From HIMB11 sp965657135 (GTDB taxonomy: Bacteria; Pseudomonadota; Alphaproteobacteria; Rhodobacterales; Rhodobacteraceae): DNA of 64,000 bases. The DNA lies in contig CBFHNF010000009.1 of assembly GCA_965657135.1 (NCBI GenBank), forward strand, positions 45,095 to 109,094. The letters are read 5' to 3'. The notes beneath the pieces were generated by a model. The model had not been told where the DNA came from and searched no databases. It saw only the letters and a list, made by a program, of their open reading frames with translations. Both the position numbers and the translations under genes were made by a program. Shown in pieces: positions 9,582 through 18,151 of this stretch. Numbering within the stretch: position 1 is the stretch's first letter; each line of letters begins with the position of its first letter.

Positions 9582-9965
9582 TTATGCCCCTAAGTATTTG
9601 CGGATCGTACCAGATTTTGGCGCTAATTCGGCGGTGATATCACGAAGCTCAACCGAAAGTGCCAGCGATCGTTTCTGCATGATTGGCGAGACAAAGTCAT
9701 TTGCTGCATTGAAAATTGCATCAACGGCTTGTTTTTTTATTTCCAAATCGCGCCCCTCACGAATGCGAACTGAGATATCAATGAACCCATGCGCGGGATT
9801 TCCATCAGCAATCGCATAGTGATCCACGCGAACTGCACGTACTTTTACCCCTGCAATTGGGAACGCCTCAATTTCGGCCGCAATGGCGCGCAAGTGTTCG
9901 CATAATCTGCTCATATCGATGTCTGGTTCGATGTTGGCAGAGTAATCAATCATCAGGTGAGGCAT
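9582..9965 (-). CDS. hpaF: 5-carboxymethyl-2-hydroxymuconate delta-isomerase
   Basis: A 127-residue tautomerase-superfamily protein. Residue 2 is proline (MPHLMIDYSANIEPDI), which becomes the catalytic N-terminal proline after methionine removal. RAVRVDHYAIADGNPAHGF and IREGRDLEIKKQ are typical of HpaF/CHMI. It isomerises the product of HpaE. This is the first gene of the hpa operon, with AAGGAT as its Shine-Dalgarno, and is divergent from hpaR across a short gap with a palindrome. Confidence 0.9.
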   Translation of the reverse strand: MPHLMIDYSANIEPDIDMSRLCEHLRAIAAEIEAFPIAGVKVRAVRVDHYAIADGNPAHGFIDISVRIREGRDLEIKKQAVDAIFNAANDFVSPIMQKRSLALSVELRDITAELAPKSGTIRKYLGA

Positions 9966-9990
9966 AGCTATATCCTTAACATCGCAATCA

Positions 9991-10002
9991 TTAACATGTT
10001 AA
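9991..10002. promoter_or_regulatory. Palindromic operator candidate for HpaR
   Basis: A perfect 12-bp palindrome, TTAACATGTTAA, lies between hpaF and hpaR. TATATT follows directly at 10004-10009 and could serve as a -10 element. MarR-family proteins bind palindromes of this size in divergent gaps, so control of both directions is likely. The same TAACATGTTA core recurs near 32938. Confidence 0.55.
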
Positions 10003-10041
10003 ATATATTGCATGACGCGAGTCAAATGTTATTATAGCCCT

Positions 10042-10470
10042 ATGAAGCACCTGCCATCCACACAACGTTCGCTACCAATGGCCCTCATACGAGCGCGTGA
10101 ACAAGTAATGATGCCCATTCGACAAATGCTAAGTGATACGGGTTTGACAGAACAACAGTGGCGCGTGTTGCGCGTTTTAGACGAACACGGCGATCTAGAA
10201 CCATCACAGTTGGCAAAGCAGGCTGCGCTATTGCTACCCAGTCAGAGCAGAATTGTGCAGGCAATGGCCGAAAAAGGTCTAGTTATGCGGCAGGATCATA
10301 AAAATGACCGCAGGCGCACAACCATAAAAATTACGCCCGCTGGTCACGATATCATCAAACAAAATGCCCAACGCGCATCCAATATTGCGAACACATTCCG
10401 CGAAAAGCTTGGTCCGCGTCGATTTGAGGCACTGCTAGATATGCTCGATGATCTTAGCGATCTAGAGTGA
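10042..10470 (+). CDS. hpaR: MarR-family regulator of homoprotocatechuate degradation
   Basis: A 142-residue MarR-type winged-helix protein. The N-terminus RSLPMALIRAREQVMMPIRQML and GLTEQQWRVLRVLDEHGDLEPSQLA match HpaR closely, and the wing DHKNDRRRTTIKITPAG is intact. HpaR represses hpa operons and is released by aromatic pathway compounds. The start is uncertain: ATG at 10042 is preferred because a possible -10 ends at 10009, but an in-frame ATG at 10012 exists and neither has a clear Shine-Dalgarno. The 3' end overlaps the convergent aminotransferase by nine bases. Confidence 0.88.
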   Translation: MKHLPSTQRSLPMALIRAREQVMMPIRQMLSDTGLTEQQWRVLRVLDEHGDLEPSQLAKQAALLLPSQSRIVQAMAEKGLVMRQDHKNDRRRTTIKITPAGHDIIKQNAQRASNIANTFREKLGPRRFEALLDMLDDLSDLE

Positions 10471-11814
10471 TTGGAAACCCGAACGCAATGCTGCCAAAAT
10501 CGTATTCACATCACCCGATGTTACGATCAAAGGCGGAGATAGAATGACATTTGGCCCAGAAACACGGACCATTGCACCATTTTCATATGCCGCTTTTTGT
10601 AATTTCGCGGGTGTTACTTTGTCGATGGGCGTTTTCGTATCCCGATCAGAGACGAGTTCAAGTGCACACATCAATCCATGCCCACCGCGCACGTCGCCGA
10701 TAACATCGAAATCCACAAACAATTCCTGTAAGCCTTCATAAAGCTGTTTTCCGCGCTCTGCAGCGTTCTCTTTGACATTCAATCGCAAGGTTTCTGTCAC
10801 ACAGGCAATGGCCGCAGCCGCGCCAACGGGATGGCCAGAATAGGTGTAGCCATGTCCAATTGCTGCTTTGCCTTCGGTGTCACCCTCAAAAACCTCGACA
10901 ACGCTATCCGCAATCATAACTGCCCCAAAGGGAAAATACCCGTTGGTAATTGCTTTGGCGGTGCACATGAAGTCAGGTTTCACACCCCAGTGACGTGACC
11001 CAGTCCAACTACCGGTGCGGCCGAATGCAGTTATGACTTCATCTGCAATTAACAAAATACCGTGTTGATCACAAATTTTGCGCACGCCGGGCATAAAACT
11101 TTCGTGCGGGGGAATGACCCCACCCGCACCTAAAATTGGCTCCATAATAAACGCCGCAATGGTACCAGCCCCTTGAAAAACGATCTCGTCTTCCAATGCC
11201 TGCAGGCAGAGTTGCGCCAATCGCGCGGGGTCTGATTCATTAAACGGGTTACGATATGTATAGGGAGCAGGGATATGAAAGCAGCCTGGCATTAAAGGTT
11301 CATACGCAGTTCGAAAATTTGCATTCCCATTCACAGATGCGCCACCAAAGTGCGTTCCGTGATACCCCTTCTTTAAGGACAGATATTTGGTGCGCGCAGA
11401 TTGGCCTTTGATTTTGTGATATTGTCGCGCAAGCCGCAGCGCAGTTTCGACTGAGTCAGACCCACCCGAAGTGTAAAACGCGCGGGTTAATCCATCCGGC
11501 GCAAAGAATTCCTGTAGCATGTCGCCAAGTTCAATAACACAATCGTTAGATGTTCCTCGAAAAATTGAGTAATAGGGAAGGCGATCTAATTGGTTAACGA
11601 TGGCTGATTTTATGGGTTTGCAAGAATAGCCAAGATTTACGTTCCATAACCCCCCGACGGCGTCCACAACTTGATGCCCGTCGACGTCTGAAATGCGTGT
11701 TCCTTCTGCATCGGTTACAATCGTTGGTGGATTGTTCAAACTATCGGCGGGATGCGCCATAGGATGCCAAATCGATCTTGCGTTCCGTTCTTTTAGATAG
11801 TTTGAATCTTTCAT
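10462..11814 (-). CDS. Class III omega-aminotransferase
   Basis: A 450-residue fold-type I PLP aminotransferase. The cofactor aspartate is in LLIADEVITAFGRTG (D259) and the PLP lysine in CTAKAITNGYFPFGAV (K287). YTSGGSDSVETALRLAR and KKGYHGTHFGG complete the active-site signature. The N-terminal IWHPMAHPADS resembles omega-amino acid:pyruvate and polyamine transaminases. ATG at 11814 and an adjacent GTG at 11817 both follow GAGG. It lies nine bases after the IclR gene in the same direction, so they probably form a unit. It could serve the transported amino compound of the divergent operon, or amines from the hpa decarboxylase; the sequence does not decide. Confidence 0.82.
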   Translation of the reverse strand: MKDSNYLKERNARSIWHPMAHPADSLNNPPTIVTDAEGTRISDVDGHQVVDAVGGLWNVNLGYSCKPIKSAIVNQLDRLPYYSIFRGTSNDCVIELGDMLQEFFAPDGLTRAFYTSGGSDSVETALRLARQYHKIKGQSARTKYLSLKKGYHGTHFGGASVNGNANFRTAYEPLMPGCFHIPAPYTYRNPFNESDPARLAQLCLQALEDEIVFQGAGTIAAFIMEPILGAGGVIPPHESFMPGVRKICDQHGILLIADEVITAFGRTGSWTGSRHWGVKPDFMCTAKAITNGYFPFGAVMIADSVVEVFEGDTEGKAAIGHGYTYSGHPVGAAAAIACVTETLRLNVKENAAERGKQLYEGLQELFVDFDVIGDVRGGHGLMCALELVSDRDTKTPIDKVTPAKLQKAAYENGAMVRVSGPNVILSPPLIVTSGDVNTILAALRSGFQSL

Positions 11815-11826
11815 CACTTCAGTCCT

Positions 11827-12624
11827 CTATGTCGGATTACATTCTGGCAACTGGGGCTTAACTCCACCCATTTTTTCGGAAATAATGCGCGCACGCAGCC
11901 TGACTGCGTCGATCATTTTTGATCTAAGATCTTTGTCCACTCGACCTACAGGTGCGGCAATTGCGAATGCACCGCAAACCTTAGAACCCTCGGCAAAAAT
12001 TGGGGCCGCAACACTATGCACATCCTGCTCAAAGCCGCTAATGGACTCCGCATATCCTGCTTCGCGGACACATTTTAAAGCGTCTCTGACTTTGAGGGGG
12101 TCAACAATTGTTCGTGACGTGCGTTGTTGCAGCGGCTTGGTAAGTATTGCTTCTACCATGCGCTCATCGGAATAGGTCAATACCGCCAAACCCGAACTTG
12201 TCGCATGAAAAGGAAGCTGCTCGGCATCTTCCATCGTAACGCGGGTTCCATGCTGAGCGCTATAGGCATAAAGTATGGTGGACAGGACATTACCAGAAAC
12301 CTGAGACACATGGGTTGTTTCACCCACTTCATCCGCCACCTCACGAACATGTTCCTTCGCAATGCTGCGAAAAGGTGCAGCAGCTTCGCGCAAGACTGCC
12401 AAACGCATCACGCCGGGTCCAATGCGGTATCGGCGATCTTCTGCAACCTGTTCAACAAGACCATGTTCCGCCAAATCCCCCATCAACCTGTGAACCGTGG
12501 CTTTGTTCATCCCAGATTGTCGGGATAATTCAGTCAAACCAATCTCGGATTGTCGTTGAGAAAACAATCTTAGCAGACTTAGAGCTTTGGACGTTGTTCC
12601 CATGCGTTGTGTCTTTGCCACCAA
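11827..12624 (-). CDS. IclR-family transcriptional regulator
   Basis: A regulator of about 258-265 residues with an N-terminal winged helix (KALSLLRLFSQRQSEIGLTE, MNKATVHRLMGDLAEHGLV) and an IclR effector domain (HATSSGLAVLTY, GYAESISGFEQDVHSVAAPIF). It is divergent from the tctC transporter gene and upstream of an aminotransferase, so it probably senses the transported substrate. The start is unclear: the longest frame begins with TTG at 12624, GTG is at 12621 and the first ATG is at 12603; none has a good Shine-Dalgarno. Confidence 0.85.
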   Translation of the reverse strand: MVAKTQRMGTTSKALSLLRLFSQRQSEIGLTELSRQSGMNKATVHRLMGDLAEHGLVEQVAEDRRYRIGPGVMRLAVLREAAAPFRSIAKEHVREVADEVGETTHVSQVSGNVLSTILYAYSAQHGTRVTMEDAEQLPFHATSSGLAVLTYSDERMVEAILTKPLQQRTSRTIVDPLKVRDALKCVREAGYAESISGFEQDVHSVAAPIFAEGSKVCGAFAIAAPVGRVDKDLRSKMIDAVRLRARIISEKMGGVKPQLPECNPT

Positions 12625-12645
12625 TAACGTGAATGCAGAAATTAA

Positions 12646-12668
12646 AACGGAAACTTCGGTGTTCCGTT
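12646..12668. promoter_or_regulatory. Inverted repeat, candidate IclR operator 1
   Basis: Arms AACGGAA and TTCCGTT are separated by nine bases in the gap between the iclR-type gene and tctC. GGAA/TTCC arms with such spacing are common for IclR-family operators. Assignment is by position and shape. Confidence 0.45.
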
Positions 12669-12675
12669 ATTTTTG

Positions 12676-12702
12676 TTGACAGAAAGATATAGCCTCTGTC
12701 AA
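12676..12702. promoter_or_regulatory. Inverted repeat TTGACAGA / TCTGTCAA, candidate operator or paired -35 elements
   Basis: Perfect 8-bp arms are separated by 11 bases. Each arm begins with a consensus TTGACA when read on its own strand, so the repeat might act as -35 boxes in both directions or as a regulator site. It lies between two other inverted repeats. Confidence 0.4.
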
Positions 12703-12711
12703 TCTGAAAAA

Positions 12712-12731
12712 GAACCACTGGTTCATATAAT
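12712..12731 (+). promoter_or_regulatory. tctC promoter: palindrome GAACCACTGGTTC and consensus -10 TATAAT
   Basis: A perfect palindrome with a one-base centre occupies 12712-12724, and a consensus TATAAT lies at 12726-12731. A weak -35 (TCTGAA) is 17 bases upstream of the -10. The palindrome sits inside the spacer, where a bound regulator would block RNA polymerase. The transporter gene starts 30 bases later after a GGGAG Shine-Dalgarno. Confidence 0.5.
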
Positions 12732-12761
12732 AAACCGATATGGTAAACAGGGAGAATTAAA

Positions 12762-13703
12762 ATGTCCGCAACCAAACTGCTTTGTGGAGCAGCGGCAATT
12801 GCGATGTCTGCACTCGCAGGTACCGCAATGGCAGAATATCCAGAAAAACCCGTAACATTTGTTGTACCTTGGCCTCCAGGCGATTTGGAAGATGTTCTTA
12901 CGCGCATGATTGCCGAGGATTTTCAGGCGGCTTATGGCGCATCTGCCGCAGTAGTAAATAAACCTGGCGGCGGCGGCGGACCCTTCCCTGGCGCCATCGA
13001 AGTTGCAAACGCACCTGCGGATGGATATATGGTCGGTTCATTTGTAATTGGTGTACCGGTAATAGGACACCAAATCGGGATCGATGACCTGACACCTGAG
13101 CGCTTTGATCCGCTTGGCATCTTTTTGACATATCCATTTGTGATCGCAGCAGCGGGCGATGCCCCATATTCATCGATGCAAGAACTTGCGGAATATGCAA
13201 AGTCTAACGATGTGGCGCTTGGACACTTTGGTGATCCTTTAACACCAACCCAAGTTACAAAAGCGTTTGCAAAAAATGCTGGTTTTGAATGGGGCTCAGA
13301 CGCGGCGTTTGACGCGCTTGATTGTAACACTCTTGCCTCTGGCGACGCGGATGTCATCAACACAACCCTTCAGCTTATCTTGCCATGCTTGGATAGTGTT
13401 AAGGTTTTGACCTCAATCACAGACGCACGCATTCCATTGGTTCCAGACGCACCTGCGATTGGCGAGCTTGATCCAGCGTTGAACATTGCGCTATGGAACG
13501 GTTTGTTTGTCCGCAAAGAAACACCGCAGGACGTGCGCGAGAAAATCATCGCTGTTGCCAAAGAAACTGTGATGTCAGACCGCGCCCAAGCTATTGCCAA
13601 AGAAACTGGCGCACTTGTCTATTGGCAGGGTGCAGATGATAGCGCAGCCCGTGTTGCAAATGATATCGCAACAATGGATCGTATTGGCGCATTGCTTGAC
13701 TAA
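12762..13703 (+). CDS. Tripartite tricarboxylate transporter substrate-binding protein (TctC/Bug)
   Basis: A 313-residue periplasmic protein with a signal peptide (cleavage near GTAMA, about residue 24) followed by YPEKPVTFVVPWPPGDLEDVLTR, the hallmark start of Bug/TctC proteins. A glycine-rich NKPGGGGG ligand loop and GALVYWQGADDSAARV near the C-terminus also fit. It delivers a substrate to the TctAB membrane pair encoded next. TctC proteins usually bind carboxylates, sometimes amino acids; the substrate is not evident. ATG follows GGGAG. Confidence 0.88.
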   Translation: MSATKLLCGAAAIAMSALAGTAMAEYPEKPVTFVVPWPPGDLEDVLTRMIAEDFQAAYGASAAVVNKPGGGGGPFPGAIEVANAPADGYMVGSFVIGVPVIGHQIGIDDLTPERFDPLGIFLTYPFVIAAAGDAPYSSMQELAEYAKSNDVALGHFGDPLTPTQVTKAFAKNAGFEWGSDAAFDALDCNTLASGDADVINTTLQLILPCLDSVKVLTSITDARIPLVPDAPAIGELDPALNIALWNGLFVRKETPQDVREKIIAVAKETVMSDRAQAIAKETGALVYWQGADDSAARVANDIATMDRIGALLD

Positions 13704-13710
13704 ACTATAG

Positions 13711-13733
13711 GGGGTCGGGCAAGGTCCGACCCC
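13711..13733 (+). terminator. GC-rich hairpin between tctC and tctB
   Basis: GGGGTCGG and CCGACCCC form an 8-bp stem with a 7-base loop just after the tctC stop. There is no U-tract, so it more likely stabilises the upstream message or partly attenuates, giving more binding protein than membrane protein. Confidence 0.6.
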
Positions 13734-13753
13734 AACCAAAACAGGCGGGATAA

Positions 13754-14290
13754 ATGCGCGGAGATACCGTTGAAGAACGTCGGTTCAAAGGACCCATCCG
13801 TGGTCAATTGATTTTTGCGTTACTATTCTTGGGTTTATCGATCCTGTTGTTATCGCAACTGGGCGATCAAACAAAATGGATCAAAAAAACAAAATTTGCG
13901 GCCCAACCAAGGCTTTGGCCAATGATCGCGCTTGGTGGGATGGTTCTCTTCACTGGCATGCATTTATGGCGACTACCACGTCACAGGTTATCACGTGTTG
14001 ACTGGATAGAAGCGAAGCGCTGGCTAGAGGTCATTGAATATTGTGGTTGGTTTATGGTGTATGTGTGGTTGGTCCCAAATCTAGGATACCTGCTTAGCAC
14101 ACTTATTTTTCTGCCTCTTCTGACATTTCGGGCAGGATATAAAAATAAAAAAATGATTTTTTATGCGATGGGCATTGGCGTCAGTATCGTCATAATCTTT
14201 AAATCGTTTCTTGAGGTTAAGATACCAGGTGGCGTGATATATGAGTTCTTGCCGAATGCGCTGCGCAGTTTCTTTATCCTGAATTTCTGA
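13754..14290 (+). CDS. Tripartite tricarboxylate transporter small membrane subunit (TctB)
   Basis: A 178-residue membrane protein with about four hydrophobic segments: LIFALLFLGLSILLLSQL (near 18-35), WPMIALGGMVLFTGMHL, YCGWFMVYVWLVPNLGYLLST, and MIFYAMGIGVSIVIIFKSF. Size, topology and position between tctC and tctA identify it as TctB. The basic soluble N-terminus is a little long. It is eight bases from tctA and has GGCGGG as a ribosome site. Confidence 0.82.
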   Translation: MRGDTVEERRFKGPIRGQLIFALLFLGLSILLLSQLGDQTKWIKKTKFAAQPRLWPMIALGGMVLFTGMHLWRLPRHRLSRVDWIEAKRWLEVIEYCGWFMVYVWLVPNLGYLLSTLIFLPLLTFRAGYKNKKMIFYAMGIGVSIVIIFKSFLEVKIPGGVIYEFLPNALRSFFILNF

Positions 14291-14298
14291 GGTTAATC

Positions 14299-15909
14299 AT
14301 GGACTTAATCATTGCTGCCTTAGAAATCTTGATGCGGTGGGACGTCATGCTGGCGTTGTTGGTCGGATCAGTTGGTGGCGTGATAATTGGCGCAATCCCT
14401 GGCGTGGGTCCGGCGGTTGCAATTGCAATACTGCTTCCCGCGACATTCTCTATGGATCCGATTGTTGGTTTGACGACATTATTGGGCATTTATGGATCGT
14501 CAATGTATGGCGGTGCCATTCCTGCTATTTTGATTAATACACCTGGAACCGCGGTTAATGCGTTGACCACATATGATGGCTTTCCCATGACTACTCGTGG
14601 CGAAGCGCGACGCGCACTGTCGCTTGCATATTCGGCGTCATTCTTCGGGGGTATATTTTCCGTCATCTGCCTCATTTTGTTTGCCCCCATACTTGCTAAA
14701 ATAGCACCGTTGTTTGGATCACGAGAAATCTTTTTAGCAGCACTATTGGGTTTAATCTTGGTAATCGTTGTCCATCGAGGTCAAACCCTGATTGCAGCGG
14801 CACTGGTTTGTTTTGGAATATTCTTGAACACCGTCGGGCTTGAGCCTGTGAAATACACAAAACGCTATACGTTCGATCAATCGTATCTGTCTGGTGGCAT
14901 TGATCTGATTGTCGTGGTGCTTGGGTTGTTTGCGCTTGCTCAGGCGTTTTATTTGCTGAACGGCGATGACGAGAAAATCCGTTTAACAAAACTGCGCGGT
15001 GGTATGCTGCAAGGAATGCGCGAACTTGCCAAACATCCAAGAGTGGCAGCCGTATCTGGTAGCTTTGGTGTAACAATGGGAATGATTCCGGGTGTCGGTG
15101 AATTTACGGCGCAGTTTCTAAGTTACTCTTACGCACAGCGCAGTTCAAAGCGCCCCGAAGATTTTGGCCGAGGATCTAGCGAGGGCCTCATCGCGTCAGA
15201 AACGGCCAACAACGCAGTGCCCGCGGCAGCGATGGTACCACTTCTTGCATTGGGCATTCCCGGAGAGGCCCTGACCGCAATGATGTTGTCGGTGTTTTAT
15301 GTGCATAATGTGGTGCCCGGTCCCCAATTATTTGCAAATCAAATGGATTTTGTTGTCGCACTTTACATCGCACTGTTGATTTTAAATGTGTTGGTGCTGA
15401 TCTTCTTAATTTTTGCGACTAACAGCATCATTAACGTTGTGAAAATACCCAACCGGTTCTTGGGTGCGGTCATACTTACCCTCAGTTTTGTAGGTGTTTA
15501 TTCCCTTAGAAACTCTATGACCGATTGCATCATTGCTGCGGTTTTTGGCGTGATTGGGTTTGCCCTAAAAAGGCTGAGCCTTCCTGTTGTCCCCATTATA
15601 TTGGGAATGGTCTTGGGTGGTATCATGGAGGTGAAACTTCGCGCAGGTATGGCACGCGTCAAAGAGCCAATGGATTTCATTGATCGACCAATCGCATTTA
15701 TCCTGTTTTTGATGATTTTGGGCGTTTTAATCCTGCACATTCGCCGCGTTATTGCAGATCGTCATGAAATACGGGCCGAAAAAATTGCCAACAAACATCC
15801 CACAACGGATTTTGGGTTCTTTCTTAGAAATAGACAGACCCGCGTAATGAACACCCGATCTAAATCTATTCGCCGTTCTCATCTAAGGTATTCGCGCCGT
15901 GACCCATGA
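14299..15909 (+). CDS. Tripartite tricarboxylate transporter large membrane subunit (TctA)
   Basis: A 536-residue polytopic protein with the TctA signatures GAIPGVGPAVAIAILLP, YGSSMYGGAIPAILINTPGT, IPGVGEFTAQFLSYSYAQ and ASETANNAVPAAAMVPLLALGIPGEALTAMM. It is the main permease, driven by an ion gradient. The last 40 residues are basic and unlike a membrane segment. The stop lies 11 bases inside the next gene, so expression is coupled. Confidence 0.92.
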   Translation: MDLIIAALEILMRWDVMLALLVGSVGGVIIGAIPGVGPAVAIAILLPATFSMDPIVGLTTLLGIYGSSMYGGAIPAILINTPGTAVNALTTYDGFPMTTRGEARRALSLAYSASFFGGIFSVICLILFAPILAKIAPLFGSREIFLAALLGLILVIVVHRGQTLIAAALVCFGIFLNTVGLEPVKYTKRYTFDQSYLSGGIDLIVVVLGLFALAQAFYLLNGDDEKIRLTKLRGGMLQGMRELAKHPRVAAVSGSFGVTMGMIPGVGEFTAQFLSYSYAQRSSKRPEDFGRGSSEGLIASETANNAVPAAAMVPLLALGIPGEALTAMMLSVFYVHNVVPGPQLFANQMDFVVALYIALLILNVLVLIFLIFATNSIINVVKIPNRFLGAVILTLSFVGVYSLRNSMTDCIIAAVFGVIGFALKRLSLPVVPIILGMVLGGIMEVKLRAGMARVKEPMDFIDRPIAFILFLMILGVLILHIRRVIADRHEIRAEKIANKHPTTDFGFFLRNRQTRVMNTRSKSIRRSHLRYSRRDP

Positions 15910-17188
15910 TCTTATTGAAAAACGCAGACGTTTATTGGGGCCAAATGTTCCATTGTTTTATGACGAACCAGTTCACCTTGTGCGCGGCGAAGGCGTATGG
16001 GTATATGATGCGGATGGGCGTAAATATCTGGATTGTTATAACAATGTACCACACGTCGGGCATTGTCATCCGCATGTTGTTGAAGCCATCAGCAAACAAG
16101 CAGCGACATTGAATACCCACACACGTTATTTGCATGACGGAATTTTAACCTATGCGGAAAGGTTAACTGCAAAGTTTGATGATCCTTTATCTAGCATGAT
16201 CATGGTTTGCACAGGATCAGAGGCAAATGACATCGCATTGCGCATGGCCGAGGCGGTGACAGGCAAACATGGAATCATTGTGACAGATCATACCTATCAC
16301 GGAAATACGACCGCTGTTGCAGCACTTTCATCGACAAATAGGGCAAGCACTTCACAAACGGATCATATCAGATTTGTCCCTGCACCAGATAGCTATCGAC
16401 CACCTCAGAACATGACCCCTGAACAACATGCATTGGATTTTGCCCGTCATGTCGAAAATGCGATAGATGACCTAGCACGATCTGGGATCGGATTCGCCGC
16501 GCTGCTGATCTGTCCCTTTTTTGCGAACGAAGGATTTCCAGACTTACCCGCAGGATGGCTGAACCCCACATTAAGCGCCGTTAAAGCCGCTGGTGGACTG
16601 TTAATTGCCGATGAAGTCCAGCCAGGATTTGGGCGCATTGGTTCGAACATGTGGGGTCACCAATATCAGGGATTTGTACCCGATGTTGTCACACTTGGAA
16701 AACCCATGGGGAACGGTCATCCTGTTGCTGCTGTCATCACATCTGATGATATCATCTCTGCATTTCGAAAATCATTTCGGTATTTCAATACATTCGGGGG
16801 AAACCCAGTGTCAGCGGCCGCAGCAAATGCAGTGCTAGATGTCATTGAAACAGAAAATTTGATGGACAATGCCGCCACAGTTGGTGCCTATGCAAAAGCC
16901 GAGCTGACGAGGTTGTCACAAAAGCACGACATAATCGGCGATGTTCGCGGGAAAGGATTATTTTTCGGAACAGAATTGGTTATGGACCGCGATGCACAGA
17001 AACCAGCATCAGACATTGCTAATCAAATTGCAAATATGATGCGCACAAACGGTATACTAATGAACAAGTTGGGCATTTACTATAACACAACCAAAATGCG
17101 CCCACCCATGCCATTTTCTACAGCAAATACTGATTTAATGATCGAGGTGTTTGATCATGTTCTTACCCGTGTTGAAAGTGCGCTGTAA
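15899..17188 (+). CDS. Class III aminotransferase-fold enzyme resembling amino-alcohol phosphate phospho-lyases
   Basis: A 429-residue PLP enzyme starting at GTG after AAGG. The segment GVWVYDADGRKYLDCYNNVPHVGHCHPHVVEAI is close to the animal AGXT2L1/AGXT2L2 proteins (ethanolamine-phosphate and 5-phosphohydroxylysine phospho-lyases), which share the aminotransferase fold but eliminate phosphate and ammonia. D238 (LLIADEVQPGFGR) and K268 (TLGKPMGNGHPVAAV) hold PLP. The next gene is an APH-type kinase, the enzyme expected to make such a phosphorylated substrate. The phospho-lyase role is inferred from similarity and neighbour; an ordinary transaminase is the alternative. Confidence 0.72.
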   Translation: MTHDLIEKRRRLLGPNVPLFYDEPVHLVRGEGVWVYDADGRKYLDCYNNVPHVGHCHPHVVEAISKQAATLNTHTRYLHDGILTYAERLTAKFDDPLSSMIMVCTGSEANDIALRMAEAVTGKHGIIVTDHTYHGNTTAVAALSSTNRASTSQTDHIRFVPAPDSYRPPQNMTPEQHALDFARHVENAIDDLARSGIGFAALLICPFFANEGFPDLPAGWLNPTLSAVKAAGGLLIADEVQPGFGRIGSNMWGHQYQGFVPDVVTLGKPMGNGHPVAAVITSDDIISAFRKSFRYFNTFGGNPVSAAAANAVLDVIETENLMDNAATVGAYAKAELTRLSQKHDIIGDVRGKGLFFGTELVMDRDAQKPASDIANQIANMMRTNGILMNKLGIYYNTTKMRPPMPFSTANTDLMIEVFDHVLTRVESAL

Positions 17189-18147
17189 TGGAAAACCTTG
17201 GCACAGAATTAGTGAAATACTGGGACTTTGATCCGAATAGCTTGCGATTATTGGCCGAGCGCGAAAATACAATTTACTGTGCTAATACACAGGACGGAAA
17301 AATCGTTATACGAAAACACCGAACAGGGTATCACAGCAAGGTCAGTATTCAATCTGAACTGATGTTGATGGACGCGTTAAAGGCACAAAAGTGTCGATTG
17401 CCCGCGGCAATGCGATCAAAAGATGCAAATTTTGTTATCGAACATAACGGCGAATATTTCACTGCGATCAGTTGGGTCGAGGGTGAAACCATGTCGCATA
17501 TTTTAGCGAATGCGCCCGAACCTGCCGACGTCAGTAACATCTACCATGATCTTGGGATTGCACTTGCCCAGTTCCATGAGGCCGCCGACAACTGGCAACC
17601 CCCTGCGCAATTTCAGCGCCACAAATGGGATCGTAATGGTCTCGTCGGCGAACAACCTGTCTGGGGCAGGTTTTGGGATAATCCCGATCTTCTCCCTGAT
17701 GAGCGCTACACGCTCATAAAGGTGCAAGACCAAATGAACGAAGCACTCTCCCACCTTGAAGGAACATTGGATTACGGACTAATTCACGCCGACTTGATCC
17801 CCGATAATGTGATGATCGATCAAGGTCAAATTACCTTTTTGGATTTTGACGATTGCGGATTTGGATTTCGCCTATTTGATATCGCAACAATACTTTTGAA
17901 ACAAATTGAGACTGATGATTTCCAAGACAAAGCACAGGCTTTGATGCAAGGCTATCGTACCAGACGCGATTTAGATCCCAGGTTCGTCTTGATGTTCCTC
18001 GTATTACGCAGTTTGACATATGTGGGGTGGATAATGGATCGTCCAAACATCGAAAACGCTTCTGCGCGTTCCAGACATTTCATTGAAAGAGCGCGCTTTT
18101 TATCGGAACAATTCATGGGCGAGCACAAGCGCGAACAAGGGGTTTAA
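17188..18147 (+). CDS. APH/choline-kinase-type small-molecule phosphotransferase (hydroxylysine kinase-like)
   Basis: A 319-residue aminoglycoside-phosphotransferase-fold kinase. Brenner's motif is present as GLIHADLIPDNVMID (H200, D202, N207), followed by the metal-binding aspartate in TFLDFDDCGFGFRL (D219). The N-lobe carries IVIRKHRTGYHSK. The start overlaps the preceding stop (TAATG). Pairing with a phospho-lyase-like enzyme mirrors hydroxylysine kinase with phosphohydroxylysine phospho-lyase. It probably phosphorylates a hydroxyl group on the imported amino compound; antibiotic resistance is an unlikely role here. Confidence 0.75.
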   Translation: MENLGTELVKYWDFDPNSLRLLAERENTIYCANTQDGKIVIRKHRTGYHSKVSIQSELMLMDALKAQKCRLPAAMRSKDANFVIEHNGEYFTAISWVEGETMSHILANAPEPADVSNIYHDLGIALAQFHEAADNWQPPAQFQRHKWDRNGLVGEQPVWGRFWDNPDLLPDERYTLIKVQDQMNEALSHLEGTLDYGLIHADLIPDNVMIDQGQITFLDFDDCGFGFRLFDIATILLKQIETDDFQDKAQALMQGYRTRRDLDPRFVLMFLVLRSLTYVGWIMDRPNIENASARSRHFIERARFLSEQFMGEHKREQGV

Positions 18148-18151
18148 TTTG

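Noticed and set aside
12646..12724. CRISPR array or tandem repeat
   Set aside because: The repeats are three different inverted pairs, not direct repeats with spacers. No CRISPR array was seen in the window.
17188..18147. Aminoglycoside resistance gene
   Set aside because: APH fold only; operon context with transporter and phospho-lyase-like enzyme points to catabolism.
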